Assembly: GCA_042090785.1 (NCBI GenBank)
Contig: JBELIP010000001.1
Location: forward strand, 1 to 64,000
Direction of reading: 5' to 3'
Source of the DNA: UBA7434 sp042090785
GTDB taxonomy: Bacteria; Pseudomonadota; Gammaproteobacteria; Pseudomonadales; UBA7434
Length of the DNA: 64,000 nt
Part shown: piece after piece, positions 7,997 through 16,860 of the stretch
Layout: each line of letters starts with the position of its first letter
Position numbering within the stretch: position 1 is the stretch's first letter
Position numbers and translations under genes: made by a program
Notes under the pieces: model-generated
The model's input: only the letters and a program-made list of their open reading frames with translations
Databases searched by the model: none
Told to the model about the DNA's origin: nothing

Positions 7997-9592
7997 ATGG
8001 TTGGCCGCCAACTTCACCACAACACCACTCGCTCTCTATGCGCGCTTATTAGTGGTACGCTTATTACTTTATCACTAGCTCCTTTTTCTTTTTGGCCACT
8101 CGCCATTATTGCCTGCGGTATTTTATTTGTCGTTTTACAGCAGCAAAGTATAAAACAAAGTTTTTGGCTGGGTTGGTGTTTTGGTCTTGGCCTTTTTGGT
8201 ACAGGTGCATCTTGGGTTTACGTTAGCATTCACGATTTCGGTTACACCTCAATACATCTTGCTGCCCTACTCACGTTTTTATTTTGTGGCGGCCTCGCTT
8301 TTTGCTGCGCAATAACCTGGGCTTTATATGGTTGGTTATTAAAAAAGCATAACGTTATTGTTAGCAACAGCTATTCGATGCGTTTTGCAATGCAAACAGT
8401 AAGCACTCAACATTTAATTTTATTTGCGGCTGTTTGGGTTTGCGGTGAGTGGTTACGCAGTTGGTTGCTCACGGGATTCCCGTGGTTATTTATTGGTTAC
8501 AGTCAAACCGAATCGTTATTGGCAGGCTGGGCACCCATTGTCGGTGTTTATGGTATTAGCTTTATTATTTGTTTAAGCGGTGCAACGCTCAGTTATTTGT
8601 TGCTATCGCGTAAAAATTATTATGGCAGCCGGTCATTACTCACCGCTGTCGCCTTATGTTGGTTTATTGCCATTCCTTTAAAGCATGTGCCGTGGACTGT
8701 ACCTGCCGAAGATAATGATGAAAATAAAAAACCACGACAAGTGAGCATGGTTCAAGCGAACATATCGCAGCATGATAAATGGCGTCGCGAATTCCGGCAG
8801 CCAACCTTAGCGCTTTATAAAAACCTAAGTGAGCCTCACTGGCAAACCAGCGAGCTGGTTATTTGGCCTGAAGCCGCCATCCCTATGTACTACCAATACG
8901 CTAATGACTTTTTAGACCAAATGGCTGCACAAGCGACAAAATATCAATCCGCTTTATTAACAGGTATACCCTCACGCGACACTTACTCAGACCTTGATAG
9001 TAGTTCAGACAACCGCTACAACAGCATCATCACCATTGGAAATGCCAATGGCGTTTACCATAAACAGAACTTAGTGCCGTTTGGCGAATATATCCCTTTT
9101 GCTAATTTACTGGGTAATGTGCTGGCTTTCTTTGAGCTGCCCGCTTCTACTATGCATGCGGGCAATGCTGACCAAACCCCACTAACGATTCAACAATGGA
9201 AGAGCAAGCCACTTATTTGCTATGAAATTGTTTACCCGAGTTTAGCAGCAAAAGCCGCGGCGGTGAGTGATGTACTAATAACGGTAAGCAACGATAGTTG
9301 GTTTGGCGGCTCTATTGGCCCACTACAACACTTACAAATGGCGCAAATGCGCGCACTAGAGAACGGTCGTTATGTGCTACGAAGCACCGGCAATGGTGTT
9401 TCAGCCATTATTAACCCTGCTGGGCAAATCGTGGTACGTTCAGAGCAGTTTGAGCAAACCGTTTTAACCGGCGAATTTAAGCTTATGCAACAAAAAACGC
9501 CATGGACAACCTTTGGCTACTGGCTAACACCCTTTTTATGCTGCATACCGCTGATTGTGCAAATTTATCGCAAATGGACTGGATCAAACTGA
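7997..9592 (+). CDS. lnt: Apolipoprotein N-acyltransferase
   Basis: An inner-membrane enzyme that transfers a third acyl chain to the N-terminal cysteine of lipoproteins. An N-terminal hydrophobic domain of about six helices is followed by a nitrilase-like periplasmic domain with the Glu-Lys-Cys triad: Glu292 (IWPEAAIP), Lys356 (HKQNLVPFGEY) and Cys408 (PLICYEIVYP), numbered from ATG 7997. This start lies 4 bases after the corC stop and gives an N-terminus like E. coli Lnt. A TTG at 7964 with an AAGGA 6 bases upstream would add 11 residues and overlap corC; it cannot be excluded. A final hydrophobic helix closes the protein. Confidence 0.95.
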   Translation: MVGRQLHHNTTRSLCALISGTLITLSLAPFSFWPLAIIACGILFVVLQQQSIKQSFWLGWCFGLGLFGTGASWVYVSIHDFGYTSIHLAALLTFLFCGGLAFCCAITWALYGWLLKKHNVIVSNSYSMRFAMQTVSTQHLILFAAVWVCGEWLRSWLLTGFPWLFIGYSQTESLLAGWAPIVGVYGISFIICLSGATLSYLLLSRKNYYGSRSLLTAVALCWFIAIPLKHVPWTVPAEDNDENKKPRQVSMVQANISQHDKWRREFRQPTLALYKNLSEPHWQTSELVIWPEAAIPMYYQYANDFLDQMAAQATKYQSALLTGIPSRDTYSDLDSSSDNRYNSIITIGNANGVYHKQNLVPFGEYIPFANLLGNVLAFFELPASTMHAGNADQTPLTIQQWKSKPLICYEIVYPSLAAKAAAVSDVLITVSNDSWFGGSIGPLQHLQMAQMRALENGRYVLRSTGNGVSAIINPAGQIVVRSEQFEQTVLTGEFKLMQQKTPWTTFGYWLTPFLCCIPLIVQIYRKWTGSN

Positions 9593-9954
9593 CTTTTATT
9601 AACTTTTAGCGCCGGAAAATAGTGAGAAAAAAATAAGTTATTGTTTTTAAAGATTTTTCTGAATATCCGGCTTCTTTATTAACTAATGATTAACCATTTG
9701 AGGATGTAAAATGGGTTGACCTGCCCATAAAATGAGCATAGTGTTGGTGTTGGATGGACAGGTATTAAAAAAATAAATAATCTGTGACAGTGAAGTAATT
9801 CACAAAATCTAAAAAAAGCAACAAGCAGTAAAAAAAACCAATAATAAAAGTAATAAAAAGCAACATTAATACAAGTAATAACAATAACAAACTGCACTCT
9901 CGTGCTCCCCTGCATAAAGTGTTGATATTAATAAAAAAACTGGAGATGGACACT
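9593..9954. other. Intergenic region before the GDSL hydrolase gene
   Basis: An AT-rich stretch of 362 bases with no convincing gene. It holds an imperfect hairpin (ACCTGCCCAT at 9719-9728 with ATGGACAGGT at 9754-9763, one mismatch, 25-base loop) followed by A-rich rather than T-rich sequence, so it is not a normal terminator for the plus strand. A minus-strand open frame here is a low-complexity artefact of the poly-A/T runs. I found no sigma-54 -24/-12 pair of the kind reported upstream of some PEP-CTERM genes. Confidence 0.5.
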
Positions 9955-10950
9955 ATGTCTTATTTATCGAATAGCGCGCGTAAAGCCGCAATAACTCTCG
10001 CCACAGTAGCAAGCGCTGCTATGGTTCAAACTTCACATGCCGCAATCACAAGCTTGGTCTCTTTCGGCGATAGCTTGTCTGATTCAGGCAACATGCATGC
10101 TGCGACTGGCATATTCGCCGCGCCTTATGCAGGTTTAAACTCTAATGGTCCAGTTTGGACTGGCCACTTATCTGAAGCTCTTGGTTTAGGTACACACACT
10201 GGCTCGCTAACCGGCGGAACTGCTCACGGGTGGGCTGGAGCACGCGCTTCGATTGATGGTGAAATCGTGCCTGGTTTAAGTCTTCCTTCTGTACAAACTC
10301 AAGTAAACGGCTACCTCGCCTCTACCGGCGGAGTTGCTGATCCAAACGCGCTTTATACTGTTTGGGGTGGTGCTAACGATGCGCTTTATGCTGCTGCCAC
10401 TAGTGATTTCGCTGCTGTACCTGTTGCTGCTTCTGCAATTGCATCGATAGCTGACCAATTGATGAATGCTGGTGCTACTAGCGTTTTAATTATGAACTTA
10501 CCTAACATTGGCTTTACTCCTCGCCAAAACTGGGATCCAGTAGCCAGCTCACAAGGTAACTTCATTTCTAACCAATATAACGGTGCATTAGCCCAAGCTG
10601 TTGGTGCCATTGCAAATGGACGTGATATCGTTATTCATGATGCTTACTCTTGGACCGGTGCGCTTGTAGCTGATGCAGCTAACTCAGGACTAAACGTAAC
10701 GGATGCATGTATTGTTGATGCAGAGTTAAGCGCTACTAACGGTCAACCTCAAGGCATGTGTGCCGATGCTTCAAACTATGTTTGGTGGGATGCGATTCAC
10801 CCCACAACAGTAGGTCATCAATTACTAGCCGCTGATGTATTAAACACTGTAAACAATCTAGACGTGGCAGCAGTTCCAGTTCCTGCAGCCGCTTGGTTAT
10901 TCCTATCAGCACTCGTTGGTGTTGGTGGATTAAAAAGAGCAAGAAAATAA
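9955..10950 (+). CDS. Secreted GDSL/SGNH hydrolase with PEP-CTERM-like tail
   Basis: A 331-residue exported esterase/lipase-type hydrolase. A signal peptide (about 1-29, ending TSHA) precedes the SGNH blocks: the nucleophile in SFGDSLSDSGN (Ser40), block II around HGWAGARAS (91-99), block III GGANDA (Asn141) and block V DAIH (Asp279, His282). The C-terminus VPVPAAAWLF (307-316), a hydrophobic stretch and KRARK form a PEP-CTERM-like sorting signal, recognised by exosortase EpsH/XrtA. Start: ATG 9955 with GGAG 9 bases upstream; GTG 9919 and ATG 9946 are in frame but overlap or precede that site. A terminator follows. The substrate (lipid, acylated glycan, polyester) is not evident. No exosortase gene is in the window. 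Confidence 0.9.
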   Translation: MSYLSNSARKAAITLATVASAAMVQTSHAAITSLVSFGDSLSDSGNMHAATGIFAAPYAGLNSNGPVWTGHLSEALGLGTHTGSLTGGTAHGWAGARASIDGEIVPGLSLPSVQTQVNGYLASTGGVADPNALYTVWGGANDALYAAATSDFAAVPVAASAIASIADQLMNAGATSVLIMNLPNIGFTPRQNWDPVASSQGNFISNQYNGALAQAVGAIANGRDIVIHDAYSWTGALVADAANSGLNVTDACIVDAELSATNGQPQGMCADASNYVWWDAIHPTTVGHQLLAADVLNTVNNLDVAAVPVPAAAWLFLSALVGVGGLKRARK

Positions 10951-10975
10951 AACAATAACATCAACAGCCTGAAAT

Positions 10976-11004
10976 AAAGCGGTTAGTTTTTCTAACCGCT
11001 TTTT
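10976..11004 (+). terminator. Rho-independent terminator after the GDSL gene
   Basis: A perfect 11-bp stem (10976-10986 with 10992-11002, core AGCGGTTAG/CTAACCGCT) with a TTTTT loop, followed by further T. It lies 25 bases after the hydrolase stop and 25 bases before the next start codon, so the two exported-protein genes are at least partly uncoupled. Confidence 0.88.
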
Positions 11005-11028
11005 AAAAGGGGAGACGGAGTAAATTAA

Positions 11029-11814
11029 ATGAAATCTATAAAAACAACAGCAACAGCATTAGTTATGACGGCCGCAGCATCAATTGCACACGCCGGCACG
11101 TACACTATTGAAAGCGCTCAAATCAACCAACTTTTTAGCTCAACGTTTGACGGTCTCGTTTTCTCTAAAAGCGTTACTGACGATGGCTCTTTCTTTGGTG
11201 CGGTTCCTGATATTAACGACCCACAATTCGGTGTTAACCGCTCAATTCTAATCACCAACACTGGCGGTACAGCAAGCGGGTCAATGACCTTTGACGGCAC
11301 AGAGTTAGATGAGCTTAGCATTCAGCTTCCAAACCTTAATTTAACCATTATCACTGGCGCAAGCGAAACACTATCAACTGATACAGCTGGCGCAGCATTA
11401 AGAATCAGTGACACTAATGTTGTAGACAGCGGTAATGATGCTAACTTTGACCAAGGTGGTACTTTGGCTAGTGCTGGCTTAGCAGAATTGGTTGACTTCT
11501 CAACCTTTAACGATATTGGTGCAGGCGCTCCAGGTGTTGTGGATACTTGTACTAACGCATCAGGCTATTGTGGTTTATTGCCTTCGTTAAACTTAGATGG
11601 CGTTCGCTGGACTCTTGAAGGTACTCCTTCAGCGTCAGGTGGCGATACATTTATTCTTCGCGCACAAACTAGTAACAAATCTTACTATGAAGTACAGTTT
11701 GTTACTGCTGCTGTTATAGCTAAAAACGTTCCAGCTATGGGCGCATTTGGCCTAGTAGCATTGTTCGGTGGTTTAGTGGCTGTTGCGGCAAAATTGCGTC
11801 GCAGAGTTGCTTAA
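11029..11814 (+). CDS. Secreted protein of unknown function with C-terminal sorting-like signal
   Basis: A 261-residue protein that I cannot assign to a named family. It has a clear signal peptide (1-22, cleavage after AHA), a beta-rich Asn/Asp/Ser/Thr-rich middle with one cysteine pair region (CTNASGYC near 175-182), and a C-terminus VPAMGAFGLVALFGGLVAV then KLRRRVA. The tail has the motif-helix-arginine layout of exosortase/rhombosortase signals and is closer to the IPTL/VPTM kind than to PEP-CTERM. GGAG at 11017-11020 lies 8 bases before ATG 11029. It follows the GDSL hydrolase, but a terminator separates them. Mature location is probably the outer membrane or cell surface (inference). Confidence 0.75.
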   Translation: MKSIKTTATALVMTAAASIAHAGTYTIESAQINQLFSSTFDGLVFSKSVTDDGSFFGAVPDINDPQFGVNRSILITNTGGTASGSMTFDGTELDELSIQLPNLNLTIITGASETLSTDTAGAALRISDTNVVDSGNDANFDQGGTLASAGLAELVDFSTFNDIGAGAPGVVDTCTNASGYCGLLPSLNLDGVRWTLEGTPSASGGDTFILRAQTSNKSYYEVQFVTAAVIAKNVPAMGAFGLVALFGGLVAVAAKLRRRVA

Positions 11815-11860
11815 TTATTAAGGCTGCTTAAGCAATAGTTTTATTAGCAACAAGTAAAAC

Positions 11861-11893
11861 AAAAAAGCATGACCCTAGGGTCATGCTTTTTTT
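11861..11893 (+). terminator. Strong palindromic terminator
   Basis: A perfect 32-base palindrome (two 16-base arms, 11861-11876 and 11877-11892, core GCATGACCC/GGGTCATGC) flanked by A6 on one side and T7 on the other. It ends transcription of the secreted-protein gene, and its symmetry would also let it work on the other strand. Confidence 0.9.
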
Positions 11894-12087
11894 ATGCCTA
11901 TTACTTAACCTTTCATTGCCCACTTATTATTAAAATGATTATTTTTTCTGCAATTTACGCTTTAAAAATATTAATGAATATATATTGCCAAAATATCATC
12001 TAAATTATTATATTGATGATACAAAAAATCCATTATCATTAAGCCTTAAATAATAATGTATAACTAATTATAACTAGGGGCTCAAGG

Positions 12088-14787
12088 ATGCGTATCAGCG
12101 TTCATACCAAGAAAAAATTTGTTGCAATACTCTCTCTTATATTTTCTTTTTCTTCTTTATTACTTGCGCCAACCGCATCCAGTAAAAAGCTAGAAGAAAT
12201 AATCGTGACAGCACAAAAACGAGCAGAAAGTCTGCAAGATGTTTCTGTATCGGTCACCGCGCTGTCCGGCGAAAAACTCAACGACTTTGGCATTGCCCGC
12301 TTAGAAGAAATTACTGCCTACGTGCCAAACTTTGTGATGTCAGAAACAGGCATAGGCACGACAATTTATATTAGGGGCGTTGGTTCAGGTATTAACCAAG
12401 GCTTTGAGCAATCAGTAGGTATGTACCGCGATGGCATTTACTATGGCCGCGCACAACTAGCACGCGCACCCATTTTTGATATGGAAAGAGTCGAAGTGCT
12501 ACGCGGACCACAGGTAACGCTGTTTGGTAATAACAGTATCGGTGGTGCAGTTAGTATGGCCGCCTCTAAGCCAACAGATGAATTTGAAGGCTTTGTTGCA
12601 CACATGAGTGACTTTGATCACGGAGAAAAAGAAACAACCGCCGTGCTTTCCGGCCCTCTAACGGATGATCTAAGCGCGCGATTGTCGCTAAGAAAATACG
12701 ACCTTGGTGGTTATATTTATAATGTCACACGAGAAAGAGATGAACCTCAACGTGATTTTTTAACGTCACGACTTAACCTCTCTTTTAAGCCAAGCAGTCT
12801 CGATTTTTTTGATGCTAACTTACTACTTGAAAGATCGACTTTTGATGTAAAAGGTCGACAAATTGTTATTTTTCAAGATAGTGTTTCTCAAGGTGCCACA
12901 GCCACAACCAACTACACGCAAAAAGTTGACACCGATGATCAAAATTTAGGTGATATTTTATCTGGCTTATCGAGCTCAAATGGACAGGCCGTATTGGATT
13001 CTACTCGTCTTGATACGCGCTATGCTAATGATGACTCCAGTATCAACGAAACCAATAATGCAGTACTGACACTTAATTTTGATATTGGCTATGCTGAAAT
13101 CAAATCGATTACCGGCTACCTTGGTTATAACTACAATGATGTATGCGACTGTGATTTTAGTGGCGCATCACTGATTCAATATGAGTCAGATGAAGACTAT
13201 GAACAGACTAGCCAAGAATTTCGCTTTACCTCAAACGTTGGTGACTTTGTTGACGTTATTGCAGGTGTTTACTATCAAAAAGATGACCTTCTTTTTAATG
13301 ATGCGCTAGTAACGCAACAAGATTCTGCTTTATCGGATTTACTTAATACTATTCAAGCGGACCCAGCTCTAACAGATGCACTCAGCGATATTGCAGGGCC
13401 TAGAAGTTTTGACCAAGATACTGAGCTGTACTCTGCTTTTGGCCAGCTAACGCTTAATATTCGCGACGATTTTCGTATTATGGCAGGTTTAAGACGCTCC
13501 AATACGGTCAAATCTGCAAGCCGTGAATTAACGTTTACAAAAGCTGATAGGGTAAGTCCTATAGAGTCGAATCTCGATTTAAGCGACTTTTCAATACCTC
13601 ACTTTCTTGATGGTGTCATTGATGAAGTCGATGATGAAATCTTTTTTAAGACTAAAATCCGATCAGCCTTGAATACGGCTTTGAATGTTTCACCGCATCG
13701 ACAATCCGGATCACGCGATATTTGGAAAACTTCTTACTCATTGATTTTAGAGTGGGACATTTCTGAAGACATGCTGGGTTATGCCTCACGAGTACGCGGA
13801 TTCAAATCTGGCGGCTATGATGTTAGGTCTAACAACCCAACCGAAAAACAGTTTGTTATTAACAACAAGCGCGAATACATTACCAACCCAGAAAGTAATG
13901 CGCCGGGCGCTTTTGTCCCAGGCTCTTTTGAGTTCGATGACGAAGAATCGGTAGCACACGAAATTGGTATTAAAGCCGCTATTAGTGATTTTGCTGAGGT
14001 TAATGTTTCGTACTTTTATAACCAAATTAAAAACCTCCAAGTCAGTGTATTTGATGGCGGAGTTGGCTTTAATGTTACCAATGCAGCCGAAGCCATTTCG
14101 CAAGGCGTTGAAATTGACTGGCGTGCTGCAGTTACAGAAAACATTATGATTACCGGCAGTGTTGGGTGGTTAGATTTTGAATTTAAAGATTACCAAGACG
14201 GTGTGTGTACCGCTACAGATCGCTTAGCACTTGCCAATGCCAGTCTTGAGGAATTTATCACCACTGTAGATCCCGGTCCCAATGGCTTTATTGGTGATGA
14301 GCCTGATGCACCACCGTTATCGGCCCTCGATAATATAACCACTAAAGATTTGATTGATGGCAATTGCGCCAAAACATCAAGCCTAGGAAGTGGTGATTTA
14401 TATACCGCTGATTTAACCGGTTTTACCAACCAATACGTTTCTAGTTATTCAGGCGCGTTATCAGTTAACTACGAAGGCGAGCTGGCCGATAAGTATTTGC
14501 TGCGCGGCACGTTTGATATGAACTATACCGGCAGCTATAACCCCACACAGAACCTAGACCCATTAGCAGAGCAAGAAGGTTATGAGGTTTACAATGTGAG
14601 AGTAAGCCTAACGTCTTTAGATGATAATTGGGAACTCGCATTAATCGGCAGAAACATCTTTGATGAAGCCGTTATCTCTTATGCAGGTGATGTACCTTTA
14701 TCATCGTCACAATTCGGTACCATCACCAAATATGGCTTTGTACAACGCACCAAATCATGGGCGCTGCAAGCTAAATATAATTTCTAG
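12088..14787 (+). CDS. TonB-dependent outer-membrane receptor
   Basis: An 899-residue ligand-gated outer-membrane porin powered by TonB-ExbBD. A signal peptide (about 1-32) is followed by the TonB box LEEIIVTAQKR (35-45), the plug domain (about 50-165, including IYIRGVGSG, VEVLRGPQ and GNNSIGGAVS) and a long 22-strand-type barrel ending in the aromatic C-terminus LQAKYNF. This 'IIVTAQKRAESLQDVSVSVTA' style is common in marine proteobacteria and usually goes with uptake of carbohydrates, aromatic or polymer breakdown products, or less often siderophores. It lies downstream of two exported proteins, but a terminator intervenes. The ligand is unknown. A terminator follows about 118 bases after the stop. 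Confidence 0.92.
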   Translation: MRISVHTKKKFVAILSLIFSFSSLLLAPTASSKKLEEIIVTAQKRAESLQDVSVSVTALSGEKLNDFGIARLEEITAYVPNFVMSETGIGTTIYIRGVGSGINQGFEQSVGMYRDGIYYGRAQLARAPIFDMERVEVLRGPQVTLFGNNSIGGAVSMAASKPTDEFEGFVAHMSDFDHGEKETTAVLSGPLTDDLSARLSLRKYDLGGYIYNVTRERDEPQRDFLTSRLNLSFKPSSLDFFDANLLLERSTFDVKGRQIVIFQDSVSQGATATTNYTQKVDTDDQNLGDILSGLSSSNGQAVLDSTRLDTRYANDDSSINETNNAVLTLNFDIGYAEIKSITGYLGYNYNDVCDCDFSGASLIQYESDEDYEQTSQEFRFTSNVGDFVDVIAGVYYQKDDLLFNDALVTQQDSALSDLLNTIQADPALTDALSDIAGPRSFDQDTELYSAFGQLTLNIRDDFRIMAGLRRSNTVKSASRELTFTKADRVSPIESNLDLSDFSIPHFLDGVIDEVDDEIFFKTKIRSALNTALNVSPHRQSGSRDIWKTSYSLILEWDISEDMLGYASRVRGFKSGGYDVRSNNPTEKQFVINNKREYITNPESNAPGAFVPGSFEFDDEESVAHEIGIKAAISDFAEVNVSYFYNQIKNLQVSVFDGGVGFNVTNAAEAISQGVEIDWRAAVTENIMITGSVGWLDFEFKDYQDGVCTATDRLALANASLEEFITTVDPGPNGFIGDEPDAPPLSALDNITTKDLIDGNCAKTSSLGSGDLYTADLTGFTNQYVSSYSGALSVNYEGELADKYLLRGTFDMNYTGSYNPTQNLDPLAEQEGYEVYNVRVSLTSLDDNWELALIGRNIFDEAVISYAGDVPLSSSQFGTITKYGFVQRTKSWALQAKYNF

Positions 14788-14904
14788 TGTGGTTATAACA
14801 AGGGGATTGCCTAGGTTCTATTCGGTCGCTATTAATGCGTTTTTCATTAGGCATAGTGCTTAGGCAATAAGGCAATGTTTAGCTAGCTATTCAATAAGCA
14901 ATAA

Positions 14905-14937
14905 AAAAGGCGTTTAAGCTAAGCTTAAACGCCTTTT
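14905..14937 (+). terminator. Rho-independent terminator after the TonB receptor gene
   Basis: A perfect 15-bp inverted repeat (14905-14919 with 14923-14937, core GGCGTTTAAGC/GCTTAAACGCC) with a 3-base loop and A/T runs on its outer arms. It terminates the plus-strand receptor transcript and could also stop the minus-strand csp transcript. Confidence 0.82.
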
Positions 14938-15050
14938 CTTTTAGTAGACTCGTAAAACCAACTACATGTCAGCAAGCTAACGGCATAGACGGGACGGGTA
15001 TCTACAACAAGTGGAACTATGTTTTAAAAGACTTTGCTTTGCAGCAGGTC

Positions 15051-15260
15051 TTATAAAGGCATAACGTTCTCAGCTTGTGGACCTTTCTGTCCAGTAGTGA
15101 TTGTAAATTCCACTTTTTGTCCATCAACTAACGATTTAAAACCGTCTGCTTGAATGGCGCTAAAATGAACAAAAACGTCTGGGCCAGACTCTTGCTCAAT
15201 AAATCCGAATCCTTTAGATTCATTAAACCACTTAACTGTTCCGCTGACTTTATCTGACAT
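15051..15260 (-). CDS. CspA-family cold-shock protein
   Basis: A 69-residue single cold-shock domain that binds single-stranded RNA and DNA and acts as an RNA chaperone. RNP1 is KGFGFI (16-21) and RNP2 is VFVHF (29-33), with GTVKWFNESKGFGF at the N-terminus as in CspA/CspE. The start has a good GAGGAT Shine-Dalgarno 7 bases upstream on the minus strand. It is monocistronic. The long non-coding region upstream fits the long structured leader seen in many csp mRNAs, but I cannot tell from sequence whether this copy is cold-induced or constitutive. Confidence 0.96.
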   Translation of the reverse strand: MSDKVSGTVKWFNESKGFGFIEQESGPDVFVHFSAIQADGFKSLVDGQKVEFTITTGQKGPQAENVMPL

Positions 15261-15837
15261 GGTGTATCCTCGTTATTACTCTTTACTGTGTTACTTAGAA
15301 CGGTAACTTATGTTAACGCCTTGATAACAATACTGATTTTAAAGCCCACACCAACATGGCGCGGGCGGTTGTGCCAACACGTGTTTCTAAAGTCTTAATC
15401 AGTACGAGCTAAACGCGGTGCGAAAAATACGTCGAAAGGATTACAAACCATGAAAACTTGCTTCAGCATGGCGCACTATACGACACAGAAAGAAATCGTC
15501 AAGCAAATCTGCCATTTAATTGCTTAAAAAATAGGATATTCAGGCCTTATGGCTCAAATTTGTACTAAATTGACTCTTTAGGCTTATATAAACAGCTATT
15601 TAAGACTAGTGGGTCGACAAAAAACTTTGATTGCACAATTTATGGGCAGGCAAACCATGATTAGCCCAACATTAGTCAGGCCAAATCAGCCGAATCCACA
15701 GTAAAAATGATAAACTGCAGCTTAAATTGCTTTAAGCTATCTACTCGCTTAACCGAATAGACGTATCCCTTTTTAGATACTGCTCACTACAACACAAAAG
15801 ACATTAGCCGCTCGCCAGAGCCCAAGGAAATCAACCG
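15261..15837. other. Long intergenic region between csp and the cysteine synthase gene
   Basis: A 577-base divergent region. It must hold the csp promoter and leader (minus strand) and the promoter of the cysteine synthase homologue (plus strand). The only small frame with a plausible ribosome-binding site is a 25-codon one at 15450-15527 (AAAGGA 9 bases before ATG). I do not call it a gene. No tRNA, repeat or palindrome of note is visible. Confidence 0.5.
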
Positions 15838-16842
15838 TTGACCATTCACCATAATATTATCGATATGATAGGCAACACGCCTCTCGTACGTCTTAATCAG
15901 GCTTCAGAGCTCACTGGCTGTGAAATATTAGGTAAAGCTGAATTCTTAAACCCTGGCGGCTCCATTAAAGATCGCACCGCGCTAGGCATTATTCGCGATG
16001 CGGAGCTGTCGGGAAAATTAAAGCCAGGCGGCACCATTGTCGAAGGCACTGCAGGCAATACCGGCATAGGCTTAACCATTCTGGCTAACGCGCTGGGCTA
16101 TAAAAGCGTCGTCGTAATGCCCATGACACAAAGCAAAGAAAAAATCGATTCGCTGGAGCTATTTGGCGCCGAGTTGCATCTAGTGCCCGCAACCTCATAC
16201 GATGACCCTAACCATTACACGCATACTGCCAGCAGGCTCGCAGAGCAGCGAAGCAACGATGCTACTGGTGCTATCTGGGCTAACCAGTTCGGTAACACCG
16301 CTAATCGTGACATCCATTACGCGACCACAGGTAAAGAAATCTGGCAGCAAACAGACGGCAAAGTCGATGGCTTTATTTGTGCGGTTGGCACAGGTGGCAC
16401 ATTGGCTGGTGTTGCAAAAAAATTGCGTGAAGAAAAGCCCAATGTCACCATTGGTCTTGCCGACCCCATGGGCTCATCGCTTTATAATCACTATACCAAT
16501 GGCGAACTGAAATCCGAGGGCAATTCAATTACTGAAGGCATAGGCATTAGCCACATCACCAATAACCTTGCTGGTGTTAATATCGATAAAGCCTTTCAAA
16601 TTAGCGACAATATTGCGCTGCCCTATGTTTTTGATTTATTAAAAAACGAAGGTTTATGCTTAGGTGGGTCATCAGGCATTAATATTGCCGGCGCGGTTGA
16701 GCTCGCAAAAACATTAGGTAAGGGACATACCATAGTCACTATTTTATGTGACTATGGTACGCGCTACCAAAGCAAACTCTTTAACCCCGTTTTCTTAGAG
16801 AACAAAAACCTACCCGTCCCTGAGTGGCTTAAGATTGACTAA
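15838..16842 (+). CDS. Cysteine synthase family protein (PLP)
   Basis: A 334-residue fold-type II PLP enzyme expected to make cysteine from O-acetylserine and sulfide, or to act on a related beta-substituted substrate. The Schiff-base lysine is Lys44 in PGGSIKDR. The substrate loop EGTAGNTGIGL (69-79) replaces the usual EPTSGNTGI of CysK/CysM, which marks a divergent clade, so a substrate other than O-acetylserine is possible. The phosphate loop GTGGTLAG is present. The C-terminal CDYGTRYQSKLFN also resembles this clade. The start is TTG 15838 with AAGGA at 15824-15828. The only other cysteine gene in the window, cysE, is 34 kb away. Confidence 0.85.
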   Translation: MTIHHNIIDMIGNTPLVRLNQASELTGCEILGKAEFLNPGGSIKDRTALGIIRDAELSGKLKPGGTIVEGTAGNTGIGLTILANALGYKSVVVMPMTQSKEKIDSLELFGAELHLVPATSYDDPNHYTHTASRLAEQRSNDATGAIWANQFGNTANRDIHYATTGKEIWQQTDGKVDGFICAVGTGGTLAGVAKKLREEKPNVTIGLADPMGSSLYNHYTNGELKSEGNSITEGIGISHITNNLAGVNIDKAFQISDNIALPYVFDLLKNEGLCLGGSSGINIAGAVELAKTLGKGHTIVTILCDYGTRYQSKLFNPVFLENKNLPVPEWLKID

Positions 16843-16860
16843 CGCTTAAATAATAAATAC

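Noticed and set aside
9679..9953. Hydrophobic minus-strand frames upstream of the GDSL gene
   Set aside because: They consist of Phe/Leu/Ile runs encoded by poly-A/T tracts, have no ribosome-binding site, and overlap each other in different frames.
12020..12060. ATTATCATTA upstream of the TonB receptor as a Fur box
   Set aside because: Only one half resembles the Fur repeat and the second half is missing, so iron control cannot be claimed.
15450..15527. 25-codon frame with an AAAGGA ahead of its ATG
   Set aside because: Too short and without a known relative; a chance occurrence in 577 non-coding bases is likely. Ribosome profiling would decide.
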